A stretch of DNA of 64,000 nt from Granulicella arctica. Lineage in GTDB: Bacteria; Acidobacteriota; Terriglobia; Terriglobales; Acidobacteriaceae. Of the stretch, positions 27,092-35,204 are shown in pieces (the first letter of the stretch is position 1; the number at the start of each line of letters is the position of its first letter). The notes beneath the pieces are model-generated. The model had not been told where the DNA came from and did no database searches. It was given only the letters and a program-made list of their open reading frames with translations. The translations under genes were made by a program, and so were the position numbers. The stretch lies in contig NZ_JAGTUT010000001.1 of assembly GCF_025685605.1 (NCBI RefSeq), positions 1,054,001 to 1,118,000 on the forward strand. Reading direction: 5' to 3'.

Positions 27092-27544
27092 TTATGGGGC
27101 GATGGACTGGATAACCTCGAAGAGGTTCCCCCAGGGATCGGCAAAGAACGCGACTCGGAGACCCATTGCGGGTACGTCGTGTGGCTCGCTGGCGACGGTC
27201 ACGCCGCGGCGTTTCAATTCGTTGATCACAGCGTCCACGCTATCGACACTGAAACCGGGGTGATGCCATCCAGACATGTTGTAGCTGTCATGCAGATCTT
27301 TATAAGCGGGGCGTTCCGCCGCGCCCGGGCCGGCCATCAATTCAAAATGGAAACCATCGTCGCCGGCTGGATAGAGAAAGCCGAAGCTGAGCCCGGCTAC
27401 GGACACTGTTTGCTTCGACCGAAAGTCGAGCTTGTCGGCATACCAGGCAACCGCTTCGTCAAAATCTGGCACGCGAATGGCTGCATGGTTGATCTTCAGA
27501 GAAGCGAGGGGGCTGGAGGCAGGTGGCGTGCTGAGTGAGGTCAT
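27092..27544 (-). CDS. VOC-family (glyoxalase/dioxygenase fold) protein
   Basis: A 150-residue VOC protein. ASLKINHAAIRVPDFDEAVAWY gives the first metal-side His, HFELMAG a Glu, MSGWHHPGFSVDSVDAV the second-module His, and FFADPWGNLFEVIQ the final Glu, as in glyoxalase-type metalloenzymes. AAGGAAAG lies ahead of ATG 27544. It is the third gene of the minus-strand run with the two epoxide-hydrolase-like genes (33-base gap), so a role in detoxifying or ring-opening a shared substrate is plausible. Confidence 0.85.
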   Translation of the reverse strand: MTSLSTPPASSPLASLKINHAAIRVPDFDEAVAWYADKLDFRSKQTVSVAGLSFGFLYPAGDDGFHFELMAGPGAAERPAYKDLHDSYNMSGWHHPGFSVDSVDAVINELKRRGVTVASEPHDVPAMGLRVAFFADPWGNLFEVIQSIAP

Positions 27545-27577
27545 TGTCTTTCCTTGGGGAATACCCTTGTCACGAAA

Positions 27578-28597
27578 TTACAGCGCCTTCGTTTTGAGCC
27601 AGGAACGCATGGCTTCGGTCACTTCCGCCTTGCGTTCGAGAGGCAGCCAGTGGCCAGAAGGCCGACTGGTAACGGTAAGGTCCTGACACGCGTTTCGCAT
27701 CGGCTCACCGAAACGGTTGTGGGTGATATCGCAGAGGCCGTCGAAGTCTCCGTTGATAAACAGCACCGGCTGGCGCAACCTGCCGCCATTCGGCGCCTCG
27801 TGCGCGTACGCGATGTTAATGCTGTCGTTCAAGTACCAGGAGTTTCCAGGTCGGAATCCCGTGATACGAAAGGCTCCGACCAGAGTTTCAAAGTCAGCGG
27901 AGGGCCAGAGTGCGTCATCAGGCTGCACGGTTGGAGCACGATGTGCCGATCCGAACCAACCTCCATTGCGCGTAATCATCGCAGAGCGGTACACGTTGCC
28001 CACGGATTCAGGATTCCCGCTGCGGTATATCGCCGCGAGGCTCGCCGGGATGTCCGCATCGAAGTCCGTGACCGTCCGATCGAAGTGGGTCAGGTAGAAG
28101 CGATAGTAGTCCCATTGTCCGTACGGATATTGATCGGCGGGATATAGCTGGCGGTCTACGAGCGGCAGGAGATTGGATAGCGCGAAGGCTTCTGGTATGT
28201 AGGGAACGGAGATAAAGACAACGCCGCGGCTTCGCTCGGAGTGATGTGCGGCCAGCGCACCGACAACCGGACTTCCGAGGTCATGCCCTACCCAGATGGC
28301 CGGGTTTCCACCGAGATGGTCATGCAGTTCGACCATGTCTTCCACGATCTCTTTCAGGGCATAGGCGTCCGGGGTGACAGGCGCAGTCGAACCACCATAG
28401 CCGCGCATATCCGGCGCAATGCAATGCCAGCCTTCGGAGGCGAAGGCCTCCATCTGCGCGCGCCAGACCAGGCCAATCTCGGGCCAGCCGTGAAGCAAGA
28501 TCAACAAAGGCCCATCGGCAGGTCCAGCCTGCCAATAGTGCGTAGTGTGGCGTCGCGAACTGAAGGTGGTGTCCGTGAGTGGGGAGGATGTTGCCAT
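27578..28597 (-). CDS. epoxide hydrolase-like alpha/beta hydrolase (1)
   Basis: A 339-residue hydrolase with HGWPE (36-40, oxyanion), GHDLGS with nucleophile Asp106, PDMRGYGGS after strand 4, and SGHWLPLE with the catalytic His near the C-terminus. The Asp nucleophile argues for an epoxide hydrolase or dehalogenase rather than a serine esterase. The cap is larger than in the neighbouring paralogue (YRFYLTHFDR). ATG 28597 is preceded by AAGGAG; an upstream extension of the frame lacks this. It follows the second hydrolase gene by 11 bases. Confidence 0.87.
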   Translation of the reverse strand: MATSSPLTDTTFSSRRHTTHYWQAGPADGPLLILLHGWPEIGLVWRAQMEAFASEGWHCIAPDMRGYGGSTAPVTPDAYALKEIVEDMVELHDHLGGNPAIWVGHDLGSPVVGALAAHHSERSRGVVFISVPYIPEAFALSNLLPLVDRQLYPADQYPYGQWDYYRFYLTHFDRTVTDFDADIPASLAAIYRSGNPESVGNVYRSAMITRNGGWFGSAHRAPTVQPDDALWPSADFETLVGAFRITGFRPGNSWYLNDSINIAYAHEAPNGGRLRQPVLFINGDFDGLCDITHNRFGEPMRNACQDLTVTSRPSGHWLPLERKAEVTEAMRSWLKTKAL

Positions 28598-28608
28598 CGC
28601 GAGCTCCT

Positions 28609-29556
28609 TTATGCAGGGTTCACCGTGCGCAGGAAATTCACGAGCTCTTCGCTGACTTCGGCGGAGGCCTCGTGTTGTATCCAGTGGCCTACATTTTCGA
28701 GTTCTAGGTTTCCGACGAGTCCAGGAAGCCCGGCTCGCAGCTTTTCGGCAGGGGGATAAAGCGCCCCCAGGCCGTCGGCCTTTCCGGAGATGTAAAACGA
28801 CGGCTGGGTGATCTTCGCGCCTTTCCATGCGGCGGACAGATCGAAATAGAACTCGGCGGCACGATAGTAGTTCAGCGCACCGTGAAAGCCTGTGCGTTGG
28901 AATTCCGTCACGTTGTGCGCAAGGTAATCAGGCCGTACCCATGAGGGCAATGGCCCGGGAGCGGGACGGTGAAGACTGCGTCGAGGGTCCAGAGGGTTCC
29001 ATCGCATATCAGTCGGAGCTGAACCCGAGGCCCAATACAACATTCCCGGAATTGTCACTGCAGCATCGGCCCAGATCTGATCGGCTTCCGGTTTCATCTG
29101 TTCGAACATGTAGAAGTCGTCTTCGTGACCTGTTGTCCGCATTCGCTCGAAGACGCTAACATCACCACGCGGAAAGTAAGGCACGGCCAGGCAGAACACA
29201 GCTTTGAATCGGTCGGGACGCATCATGGCGGCGTTCCACGCATGGGTTGCGCCCCAGTCGTGGCCCACGATCACAGCACTGGGAATCTTCAGAGCATCGA
29301 GGAGCCCGACCATATCGCCTGCCGTGTGCAGCGGCGTATATACGGTTGGATCTGTGGGCGCTGAACTGCGTCCGTACCCGCGCATGTCAGGCGCAATTGC
29401 TCGATAACCTGAGGATGCAACAGCGTTCATCTGCCCGCGCCACGTATACGCGGTGTCTGGAAACCCGTGGCAGAAGAGCACGGCTGGACCGTCCCCTATC
29501 TCTGTCACGTGCAGGGAGATGCCATTCGAGGCGATCTGATATTCCTTGAGCTCCAT
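28609..29556 (-). CDS. epoxide hydrolase-like alpha/beta hydrolase (2)
   Basis: A 315-residue hydrolase, first gene of the run. HGFPDTAYTW (30-39), GHDWGATHAW with Asp100 as nucleophile, PDMRGYGRSS, a cap with MKPEADQIWADA, and NVGHWIQHEA with the catalytic His match soluble-type epoxide hydrolases. GGAGG just upstream supports ATG 29556 over a start 11 codons earlier. It is divergent from the MarR-PDZ regulator, with a perfect palindrome between them. Confidence 0.88.
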   Translation of the reverse strand: MELKEYQIASNGISLHVTEIGDGPAVLFCHGFPDTAYTWRGQMNAVASSGYRAIAPDMRGYGRSSAPTDPTVYTPLHTAGDMVGLLDALKIPSAVIVGHDWGATHAWNAAMMRPDRFKAVFCLAVPYFPRGDVSVFERMRTTGHEDDFYMFEQMKPEADQIWADAAVTIPGMLYWASGSAPTDMRWNPLDPRRSLHRPAPGPLPSWVRPDYLAHNVTEFQRTGFHGALNYYRAAEFYFDLSAAWKGAKITQPSFYISGKADGLGALYPPAEKLRAGLPGLVGNLELENVGHWIQHEASAEVSEELVNFLRTVNPA

Positions 29557-29585
29557 CACTCCTCCGCGCAATGAACTCATCCTAG

Positions 29586-29611
29586 ACATTTGCTTGAACT
29601 AAAGCAAATGT
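29586..29611. promoter_or_regulatory. perfect palindrome, candidate MarR-PDZ operator
   Basis: ACATTTGCTT (29586-29595) and AAGCAAATGT (29602-29611) are perfect 10-bp arms with a 6-base spacer. The site sits 30 bases upstream of the hydrolase operon start and 49 bases upstream of the regulator start. Its symmetry and centre distance fit a MarR dimer site. Confidence 0.6.
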
Positions 29612-29660
29612 GAATCAAAATGCTTTTGACACAGCTACTGCTGATGCGATGATATGAGCT

Positions 29661-30461
29661 ATGCCGCTAGACCACGTTGATCGAGTCGTCCAACAATGGA
29701 AAGCTGAACGACCTGAGTATGACCTTGCTCCGGTTGAAATCATCGGGCGAGCGGGACGCATCATGGAGCATGTTGATCGCGCTCTTGAAGCGAAGTTCGA
29801 AGAGTTTCAAATTTCAAGGGCCTCCTTCGATGTTCTGGCTGCACTTCGTCGAAACGGAAATCCCTACAAGATGACACAACGCGATCTGATGCGCGGTCTT
29901 TTCCGCACATCCGGAAGCATGAGTCTCAGAATAGATGCTCTTCAGAAGCAAGGACTGGTGAAGCGGTCCCCTGACAGTGAAGACCGTCGCTCCGTCTTCG
30001 TCACTTTAACTGCCAAGGGTGTGGCCCTTCTTGAAGATGCCATTCCTGCACATCTTGAGAACGAAAGCAGCTTGGTCGGCGGACTTAATCGCGCTGAGAG
30101 GGCTCAGCTTATTGCCCTGCTGCGCAAATGGTTGGTCAGCCTTGAAGAGGAGGTAGCTCACGGTCGTCAGCTTTACCTTGGCATGACTCTGCTCGATTCC
30201 CGTGCGTCGACGAAAATGCGGCGAGCTGTTGGCCTGCCCGATATGCCGGGCCTACTCGTCAACAAGATTGCAGCGGGCAGCCGGGCAGAAGAGCTTGGCT
30301 TCCGCAAAGGTGATCTCATCACTTCCATTGAGAGGCAAGCTGTTACCTCTCTCGTGGACCTTCGTAAAATACTGAATCGTTCCGAACCAAAGACGAAAAG
30401 AGTTCGAGTGGTTCGCGGAGTCGAAACGCTGGAATTCAAGCTTGCGAGTTCCTCGATATAG
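29661..30461 (+). CDS. MarR-family regulator fused to a C-terminal PDZ domain
   Basis: A 266-residue protein. Residues about 20-165 are a MarR winged helix: ISRASFDVLAALRRNG, the recognition helix region FRTSGSMSLRIDALQ, and the wing SPDSEDRRSVFVTLT. Residues about 188-262 read MPGLLVNKIAAGSRAEELGF, then RKGDLITSIERQAVTSLVDL, the standard PDZ order seen in HtrA-like proteases. A PDZ on a MarR protein is unusual. It may bind a peptide C-terminus or be a dimer or ligand sensor. It is divergent from the epoxide-hydrolase operon, which it probably represses through the palindrome between them. Confidence 0.9.
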   Translation: MPLDHVDRVVQQWKAERPEYDLAPVEIIGRAGRIMEHVDRALEAKFEEFQISRASFDVLAALRRNGNPYKMTQRDLMRGLFRTSGSMSLRIDALQKQGLVKRSPDSEDRRSVFVTLTAKGVALLEDAIPAHLENESSLVGGLNRAERAQLIALLRKWLVSLEEEVAHGRQLYLGMTLLDSRASTKMRRAVGLPDMPGLLVNKIAAGSRAEELGFRKGDLITSIERQAVTSLVDLRKILNRSEPKTKRVRVVRGVETLEFKLASSSI

Positions 30462-30528
30462 GAAGTTTGATAACGCCGATGATGTTCCGCCCCGTAGCGA
30501 ATATCGCTTGGTGCCGATAAACGTTAGT

Positions 30529-30599
30529 ACCCTATCAGGGCTGCCCCGCGCACAAAGTTGGACCTGCTGGGCAGCCTGTCGGGGCAGTTTTGATAGGGT
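30529..30599. repeat. imperfect inverted repeat at the probable IS91 end
   Basis: ACCCTATCA...CTGCCCCG (30529-30548) pairs with CGGGGCAG...TGATAGGGT (30580-30599), separated by 31 bases. Location downstream of the transposase gene suggests a terminal replication signal of the element. The remaining 270 bases to the transposase stop contain no other feature I can name. Confidence 0.5.
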
Positions 30600-30866
30600 C
30601 GTTTGAAGGAAGCCGCTGGCGTGGCGGATGCGGGTGAGTGGCTATGGGATTTGAATGGGCCATCCCGGATCGGACAGCGTCTTTTCCTGATCTCCGCTAA
30701 GCCTCGAAGGCGTGGGATGTTGCGACGCGACCGTGGCAAGGATCAGTTCGGTCGCTGAGTCGGCCCGGCTCTGAGACTGTTTCGATAGGAGTGAGCGCAA
30801 GGATGCGTTGCGTGCGTGAGCACGGCTTGGGGCGACCGGGTTGAGAGCGGGCTTGGTCATGGCGGT

Positions 30867-32048
30867 TCAGGAACTATCGAGCCGGGGCATGATCTGTGCG
30901 GTCCTCAGCGGCACAGCCAGAAGCTGAAGACTCGTGAAGCGTTCGATCACACGCATGGCCTCTGAGCAGAGCGGACACTTGATCTGAGCTGTGGGCGCAG
31001 GCTGTGTCGACGGGGCGGCGGCGTTGAGCAGCAAGCGGCAGCGTAGCAGTGAAGCAGATCGCTTACGGTTGGCGAAGAGGCCGAAGTGACGGATGCGGAC
31101 CAGGCCCTTAGGCAAGACGTGAGTGAGGAAGCGTCGTAAGAACTCGTCGGTTGAGACGGTCATCACCTTTTGCTTGCTGGCCTGAGCGTAGTCCTTCCAG
31201 CGGAAGGAGACGCGATCGTCCTTGAAGCTGACGAGGCGATGGTTCGAGATCGCGACACGGTGGGTATAGCGGGCAAGGTAGTGGAGAACGTGTTCGGCTC
31301 CACCGAAGGGCGGCTTGGCGTAGACGACCCACTCCTTCGTAAAGAGCCGCCGCAGGAAGCGCTGGAAGTGGTCCGGCGATGCGAGCTCCTGGAGCGAGCC
31401 ATGGAACTGGAGCTTGCCCTGGAGCAGAAGCTGCTTGAGTTGGGCGGTGAACTTGCCGCGGAAGACGCGGCTGAGAACCCGGACGGGCAGGAAGAAGCGT
31501 GAGGAGGCCGTGATCCATCGGGAGCCGTCGAGTGCGAGGCCACCGCCCGGCACCACGCAGTGGACATGGGGATGATGCTGGAGGTTCTGGCCCCAGGTAT
31601 GGAGCACGCTGAGCAGACCGATATCGGCTCTGAGGTGCTTCGGGTCGCGTGCGACTTCGAGCAGCGTGGCGGCACTGGAGCGGAAGAGCAGGTCGTACAG
31701 GAGCTTCTTGTTCTGCAACACGAGTACGGACAGCTCATGCGGCAAGGTGAAGACGAGATGGAAGTAGGGCACGGGCAACAGCTCGGCCGAGCGCGCGGCC
31801 AGCCATCGGTCGCGAGCGTTCGACTGGCACTTGGGACAGTGCCGGTTGCGGCACGAGTTATAGGAGACGGCCTGGTGTCCGCAGCCGGAGCATCGATCGC
31901 GATGACCACCGAGCGCTGCCGTGCGGCAACGGACGATAGCGTCCATCACCTTGCGGTGCTGCGGGGCGAGATGCGATCCATGCCGAGCGACGAAGCTGCT
32001 GCCGGATATGCGGAGGATGTCGGCCACCTCAAGGGTGGGCCGGCTCAT
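30867..32048 (-). CDS. IS91-family Y2 transposase
   Basis: About 393 residues. An N-terminal zinc-finger-like segment [19 protein letters not shown] and [10 protein letters not shown] is followed by the HUH nuclease motif [12 protein letters not shown]; the double tyrosine region is [16 protein letters not shown]. These make it a rolling-circle transposase. ATG 32048 (MSRPTLEV) overlaps the stop of the recombinase gene by 4 bases. The frame is intact, so the element may still move if the partner gene is dispensable. Confidence 0.9.
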   Translation of the reverse strand: MSRPTLEVADILRISGSSFVARHGSHLAPQHRKVMDAIVRCRTAALGGHRDRCSGCGHQAVSYNSCRNRHCPKCQSNARDRWLAARSAELLPVPYFHLVFTLPHELSVLVLQNKKLLYDLLFRSSAATLLEVARDPKHLRADIGLLSVLHTWGQNLQHHPHVHCVVPGGGLALDGSRWITASSRFFLPVRVLSRVFRGKFTAQLKQLLLQGKLQFHGSLQELASPDHFQRFLRRLFTKEWVVYAKPPFGGAEHVLHYLARYTHRVAISNHRLVSFKDDRVSFRWKDYAQASKQKVMTVSTDEFLRRFLTHVLPKGLVRIRHFGLFANRKRSASLLRCRLLLNAAAPSTQPAPTAQIKCPLCSEAMRVIERFTSLQLLAVPLRTAQIMPRLDSS

Positions 32049-32937
32049 CGCTTCGCACGCCTCCTTGAAAGCCTGGCCTCGGCCGAAGTCGAGACCGTGA
32101 GCGCCTCGATGGGGCTGGGAACGGCTTGCAGATGCCGGCGCGACAGATGCAGATAGACCGTCGTGTCGGCTAGCTTGGCGTGTCCAAGCAGGACCTGGAT
32201 GGTGCGGAGATCGGCGCCGGCCTCCAGCAGATGCGTTGCGTAACTGTGCCGAAGCGTGTGCGGCAAACACGCTTCGTGATGCCGGCCGCCTTCGCCGCGT
32301 TGGTCACGGCGATCCACGCGACCTTCGTGGTGACGGGCACGTCGGCCCGCCAGTTGTTCTCCATGCCCGGAAACAGGTAGGTCTGGGGCTTCATCCAGCG
32401 CCAGTACTCGCGCAGGATGGTCAGCAGCTTCGGGCTCAACGGAACATCGCGGTCGCGTCCACCCTTGCCCTCGTGAATGTGCAGCACCATGCGTTCGCTA
32501 TCGATGTCGGCGACCTTGAGCCGGCACAGCTCGGCCCGGCGTACGCCGGTCGCATAGAGCGTCATCACCATCGCACGATGCATCAGGTTGCCGCTTGCGT
32601 CGATCAGCTGTGCGACCTCTTCCTGGCTGCGCACGGTCGGCAGACGCCTGGAGTGCTTCGGAAACGGGAGCGCATCGGGCAGGTAAGGCCGCCGCAGTGT
32701 CTTGACGAACAGGAAGCGCAGCGCCGCCGTCTGTCCCGCGATAGTCCGCGCCGAAAGCTTGCGGTCGCGAAACAGATGGACTTGGTACTCGCGGACGTGA
32801 TCGGGTCCAAGCTGCTCGGGCGAACGATGGAAGTGCCGGGCAAACTCCTCGACCGCGTGAAGGTAAGACCGCACGGTGTTCGGAGAGTAGTTACGACGCT
32901 CGAGCTCATCGAGCATCAACTGGCGAAGATGGGTCAC
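32045..32937 (-). pseudogene. tyrosine recombinase of the IS91-type element, frameshifted
   Basis: GTG 32937, with AAGGAGG upstream, starts a protein with the SAM-like N-terminus ELERRNYSPNTVRSYLHAVE and the first catalytic block YATGVRRAELCRL. Near 32275 the frame shifts by one base: the catalytic continuation [20 protein letters not shown], with HxxR, and [17 protein letters not shown], with His and Tyr, is in the next frame to stop 32045. Without frameshifting, the catalytic tyrosine is lost. The shift lies after ITKRV at the run GTGTTTGCCG. Confidence 0.85.
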
Positions 32938-33003
32938 AGGAAAATCCTCCTTGTGACCCGAACCTAAATCCCGCCGCCAACTATCCCGCCACCAATGCAG
33001 CAT

Positions 33004-33254
33004 CCGCCGCGCCAGCGGCTTAGTTCAAACGCCGATCGCGTCAGTTAGCTTGTTCAGCACCCATCGGCACCTTCGCGTTTTGAGAAAACCTCGGCATCCG
33101 CCGCCGTTTCTGACACTTGCACTTTTGAAGGTTACCGACCTCTGCCGAACCCCGGCAGAGGTCGTAGACAGGCACTTCCTGCTCCGATTTCGATTGACGA
33201 GAACAGGCCAAGTCGCTCCTTGAGCAGTTTGAAGCAAACCCTAGGAATAGATCG
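33004..33254. other. intergenic segment with a strong GC hairpin
   Basis: GACCTCTGCCG (33137-33147) pairs with CGGCAGAGGTC near 33153-33163 around a short loop, a very stable hairpin without a T-run. The TTCAGCACC motif 84 bases before it makes this the third copy of the dispersed motif pair. No gene was recognised. Confidence 0.45.
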
Positions 33255-34394
33255 TTATTGTTCACGTGACTCCGACTGCTTGGTCCATCCTTCCAAAGCC
33301 TTTCTGGCCTCTTCGACGGCCTCGGGCTCCTCGTACATGAAGATTCGCCATTCCTCTTCATGTCTGGCAAAGACCAGTCCGCACTGGGCCATCATCTCGC
33401 AGATCAGATCGTAGATAGGCGCAAACACTTCGATGGAGTCCCAAGCAAATTCCCGTAGCCAGAGTTCATGCAGGATACGTTCAAGCCGGGTCAGTAGGTC
33501 TTTGACGGACGGTTTCTTTCGGAAGATCTCCTCGAGGTGCGGCGTGCGATCCTTCAGATTCCGTTCTATTCCGTGGACGTGGCCGAGCAGGTAACCGGCG
33601 CAGATAAAAACATCACCGAAGATTTGCTGAAGTTCGCGAAACACATCGCCGGCGCCGCGCCCTTCGCGATGTGCCTTGATCTGTTCCAATGCCGCTGCAG
33701 AGCTGTCTTCGATCGCCCGGCAGAGAATCCCTTCAAACTCCTCTACCGCTTCCGGGCGAAACATCGCCGAGGACCGGCACGCAGCATATTCGCTCCAGAC
33801 ATCCATCGCCTTCAAGAAGGTCTGGCGCAAACGGTTGCCGCACTCCAGCGGCTTTCCATAGCTGTCGGGAAACATCCGGTACAGATGGCTCTCGTGGTCC
33901 ACATGCGCGGCTTCATGGGCGATGCAGCTCAGCGCCAACCGTTGCATTTCCGGCTCCGGAGAGAGCGTCGACAACGCCAGGCCGCGGCGCAACACGATAT
34001 GGAAACGCAGGTCTCCCTCGCGGCGGACTGCTGCCGTCCGTGCCATCTCCATGACCTCCGGCTGGGGGTTCATCTCTAACGGCACTTGGCCTTGGGGAAG
34101 GTCTTGCAGCGCGCACGCAGCCGCCCGGCAATCCGAGGTGACGGTCACGCCGTCCAGCGCCTGCAACTCGATCCCGGAAAACGTGACGACGTAGAGTATT
34201 TCTTCAATGGCGATGGCGAGCGCGTCTTGTACCTCGGGTTCTTCAAAGCAGGAGAGATCGAGACTGCACCGGTCCGGCAGGGGCAGTTGCCCTCCACCTT
34301 TCGGCGCGAAGACCAGTTCGCGAATGGCGCTCATCGCGGATACCCCGCCGCTTTCGCACATGGAAATTCCATGAACACAAAGCCATGCCTCCAT
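33255..34394 (-). CDS. uncharacterised protein with HExxH zinc-peptidase motif
   Basis: Up to 379 residues from ATG 34394; starts at MCESGG (codon 12) or MSAIREL (codon 21) are also possible, as no ribosome-binding site decides. The centre contains LSCIAHEAAHVDHESHLYRMF, a HExxH-type zinc motif with a nearby third His, then DVWSEYAACRSS, a plausible Glu ligand region. The C-terminal 150 residues are helical and acidic. No signal peptide is seen. It may be a cytoplasmic metallopeptidase of accessory DNA, near the NACHT gene; the substrate is unknown. Confidence 0.7.
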   Translation of the reverse strand: MEAWLCVHGISMCESGGVSAMSAIRELVFAPKGGGQLPLPDRCSLDLSCFEEPEVQDALAIAIEEILYVVTFSGIELQALDGVTVTSDCRAAACALQDLPQGQVPLEMNPQPEVMEMARTAAVRREGDLRFHIVLRRGLALSTLSPEPEMQRLALSCIAHEAAHVDHESHLYRMFPDSYGKPLECGNRLRQTFLKAMDVWSEYAACRSSAMFRPEAVEEFEGILCRAIEDSSAAALEQIKAHREGRGAGDVFRELQQIFGDVFICAGYLLGHVHGIERNLKDRTPHLEEIFRKKPSVKDLLTRLERILHELWLREFAWDSIEVFAPIYDLICEMMAQCGLVFARHEEEWRIFMYEEPEAVEEARKALEGWTKQSESREQ

Positions 34395-35204
34395 TGCTTA
34401 CCCAAGGGCAATACAAATCCCGCCCCCGTGGAGACCGGCAAGAACCATTTCCGGGAAATATTATGCGGGATCAGCATAACTCCTCAATCGGAAGGGTGGG
34501 AAACGTCTGCGGTGCGCCCCCGCAAACAACCCTAGAACCCGTGATCGGGGAGTTGGAAAGCCGAACGAAGCACGGCTCCCGTGACCTTTAGCTTTAGGGG
34601 CCTGGACATACGTCACAGGCTCCCCGACCGCAAAGGCGTAGGGAATCTTCAGCACGCAAGGCGTGCTTACAGCTTCGTTTGGGGTTTCCACACCCCAGGA
34701 CGGCGCGTCACCGTCCCGTAGTCCATCATCTGGGAAACAGCGAACTTAGGCAATATGCAGGAGCCAGACAGGCAAGCTCTTCGCATACGAACAACAAGTC
34801 AACACCAGCTTTCCTTGCCGCAATTAAGCCCACAACAGACCGAAGATCAGGGATGCGTTACCGGCGAAATCAGCCATGCAGCTTGTGAGGTCGGACTCCC
34901 GCGCTGCAAGGGCGCTTCAGACGCCAGACCATGCAGGCCACATTGCACCGTTAAGTCCGGGCGGCGCCACACCCCTCGCGGAAGTGCCGTGAAGCAAACC
35001 ACGCCCCGTGTCGACGGAAGCGCAGAAAAGGGCCTGGGGTCTCATTGAGGAGCTGGCAAGTTTGCGGAAGTTGTTGCAGCACCCCATTGGTTTTCACTCC
35101 GGGTTTCAAAGGCCGCCCCCCAGTTTTGTGCCAGTTCACATCTGGATGTATCCCATGTCCGCTGACTCTGATGCGTAAAATTGAGATGCCATTCATCGAT
35201 CTCA
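34395..35204. other. long intergenic region, no gene recognised
   Basis: About 800 bases separate two divergent genes. Short open frames exist on both strands (for example minus 34461-34691), but none has a ribosome-binding site or recognisable composition. Several short GC-rich direct and inverted repeats are present, such as the GTTTGGGGTTTCCACACCCC area near 34680. It may be the remains of an earlier insertion. Confidence 0.4.

Larger units (their letters stand above)
30529..33030 (-). mobile_element. IS91-type element (Y2 transposase plus tyrosine recombinase)
   Basis: The element contains an intact IS91-family transposase and, upstream and overlapping by 4 bases, a frameshifted tyrosine recombinase, a pairing known for some IS91 relatives. 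The left end probably includes the imperfect hairpin at 30529-30599. The right end is placed near GTTC at about 33023, since IS91 elements insert next to GAAC/GTTC-type tetranucleotides. Both borders are approximate. Confidence 0.6.

Noticed and set aside
31170..32156. Plus-strand open frames opposite the IS91 transposase
   Set aside because: They are antisense shadows of a gene with clear HUH motifs.
34461..34691. Minus-strand 76-codon frame in the long intergenic gap
   Set aside because: No ribosome-binding site, biased composition and no family resemblance.
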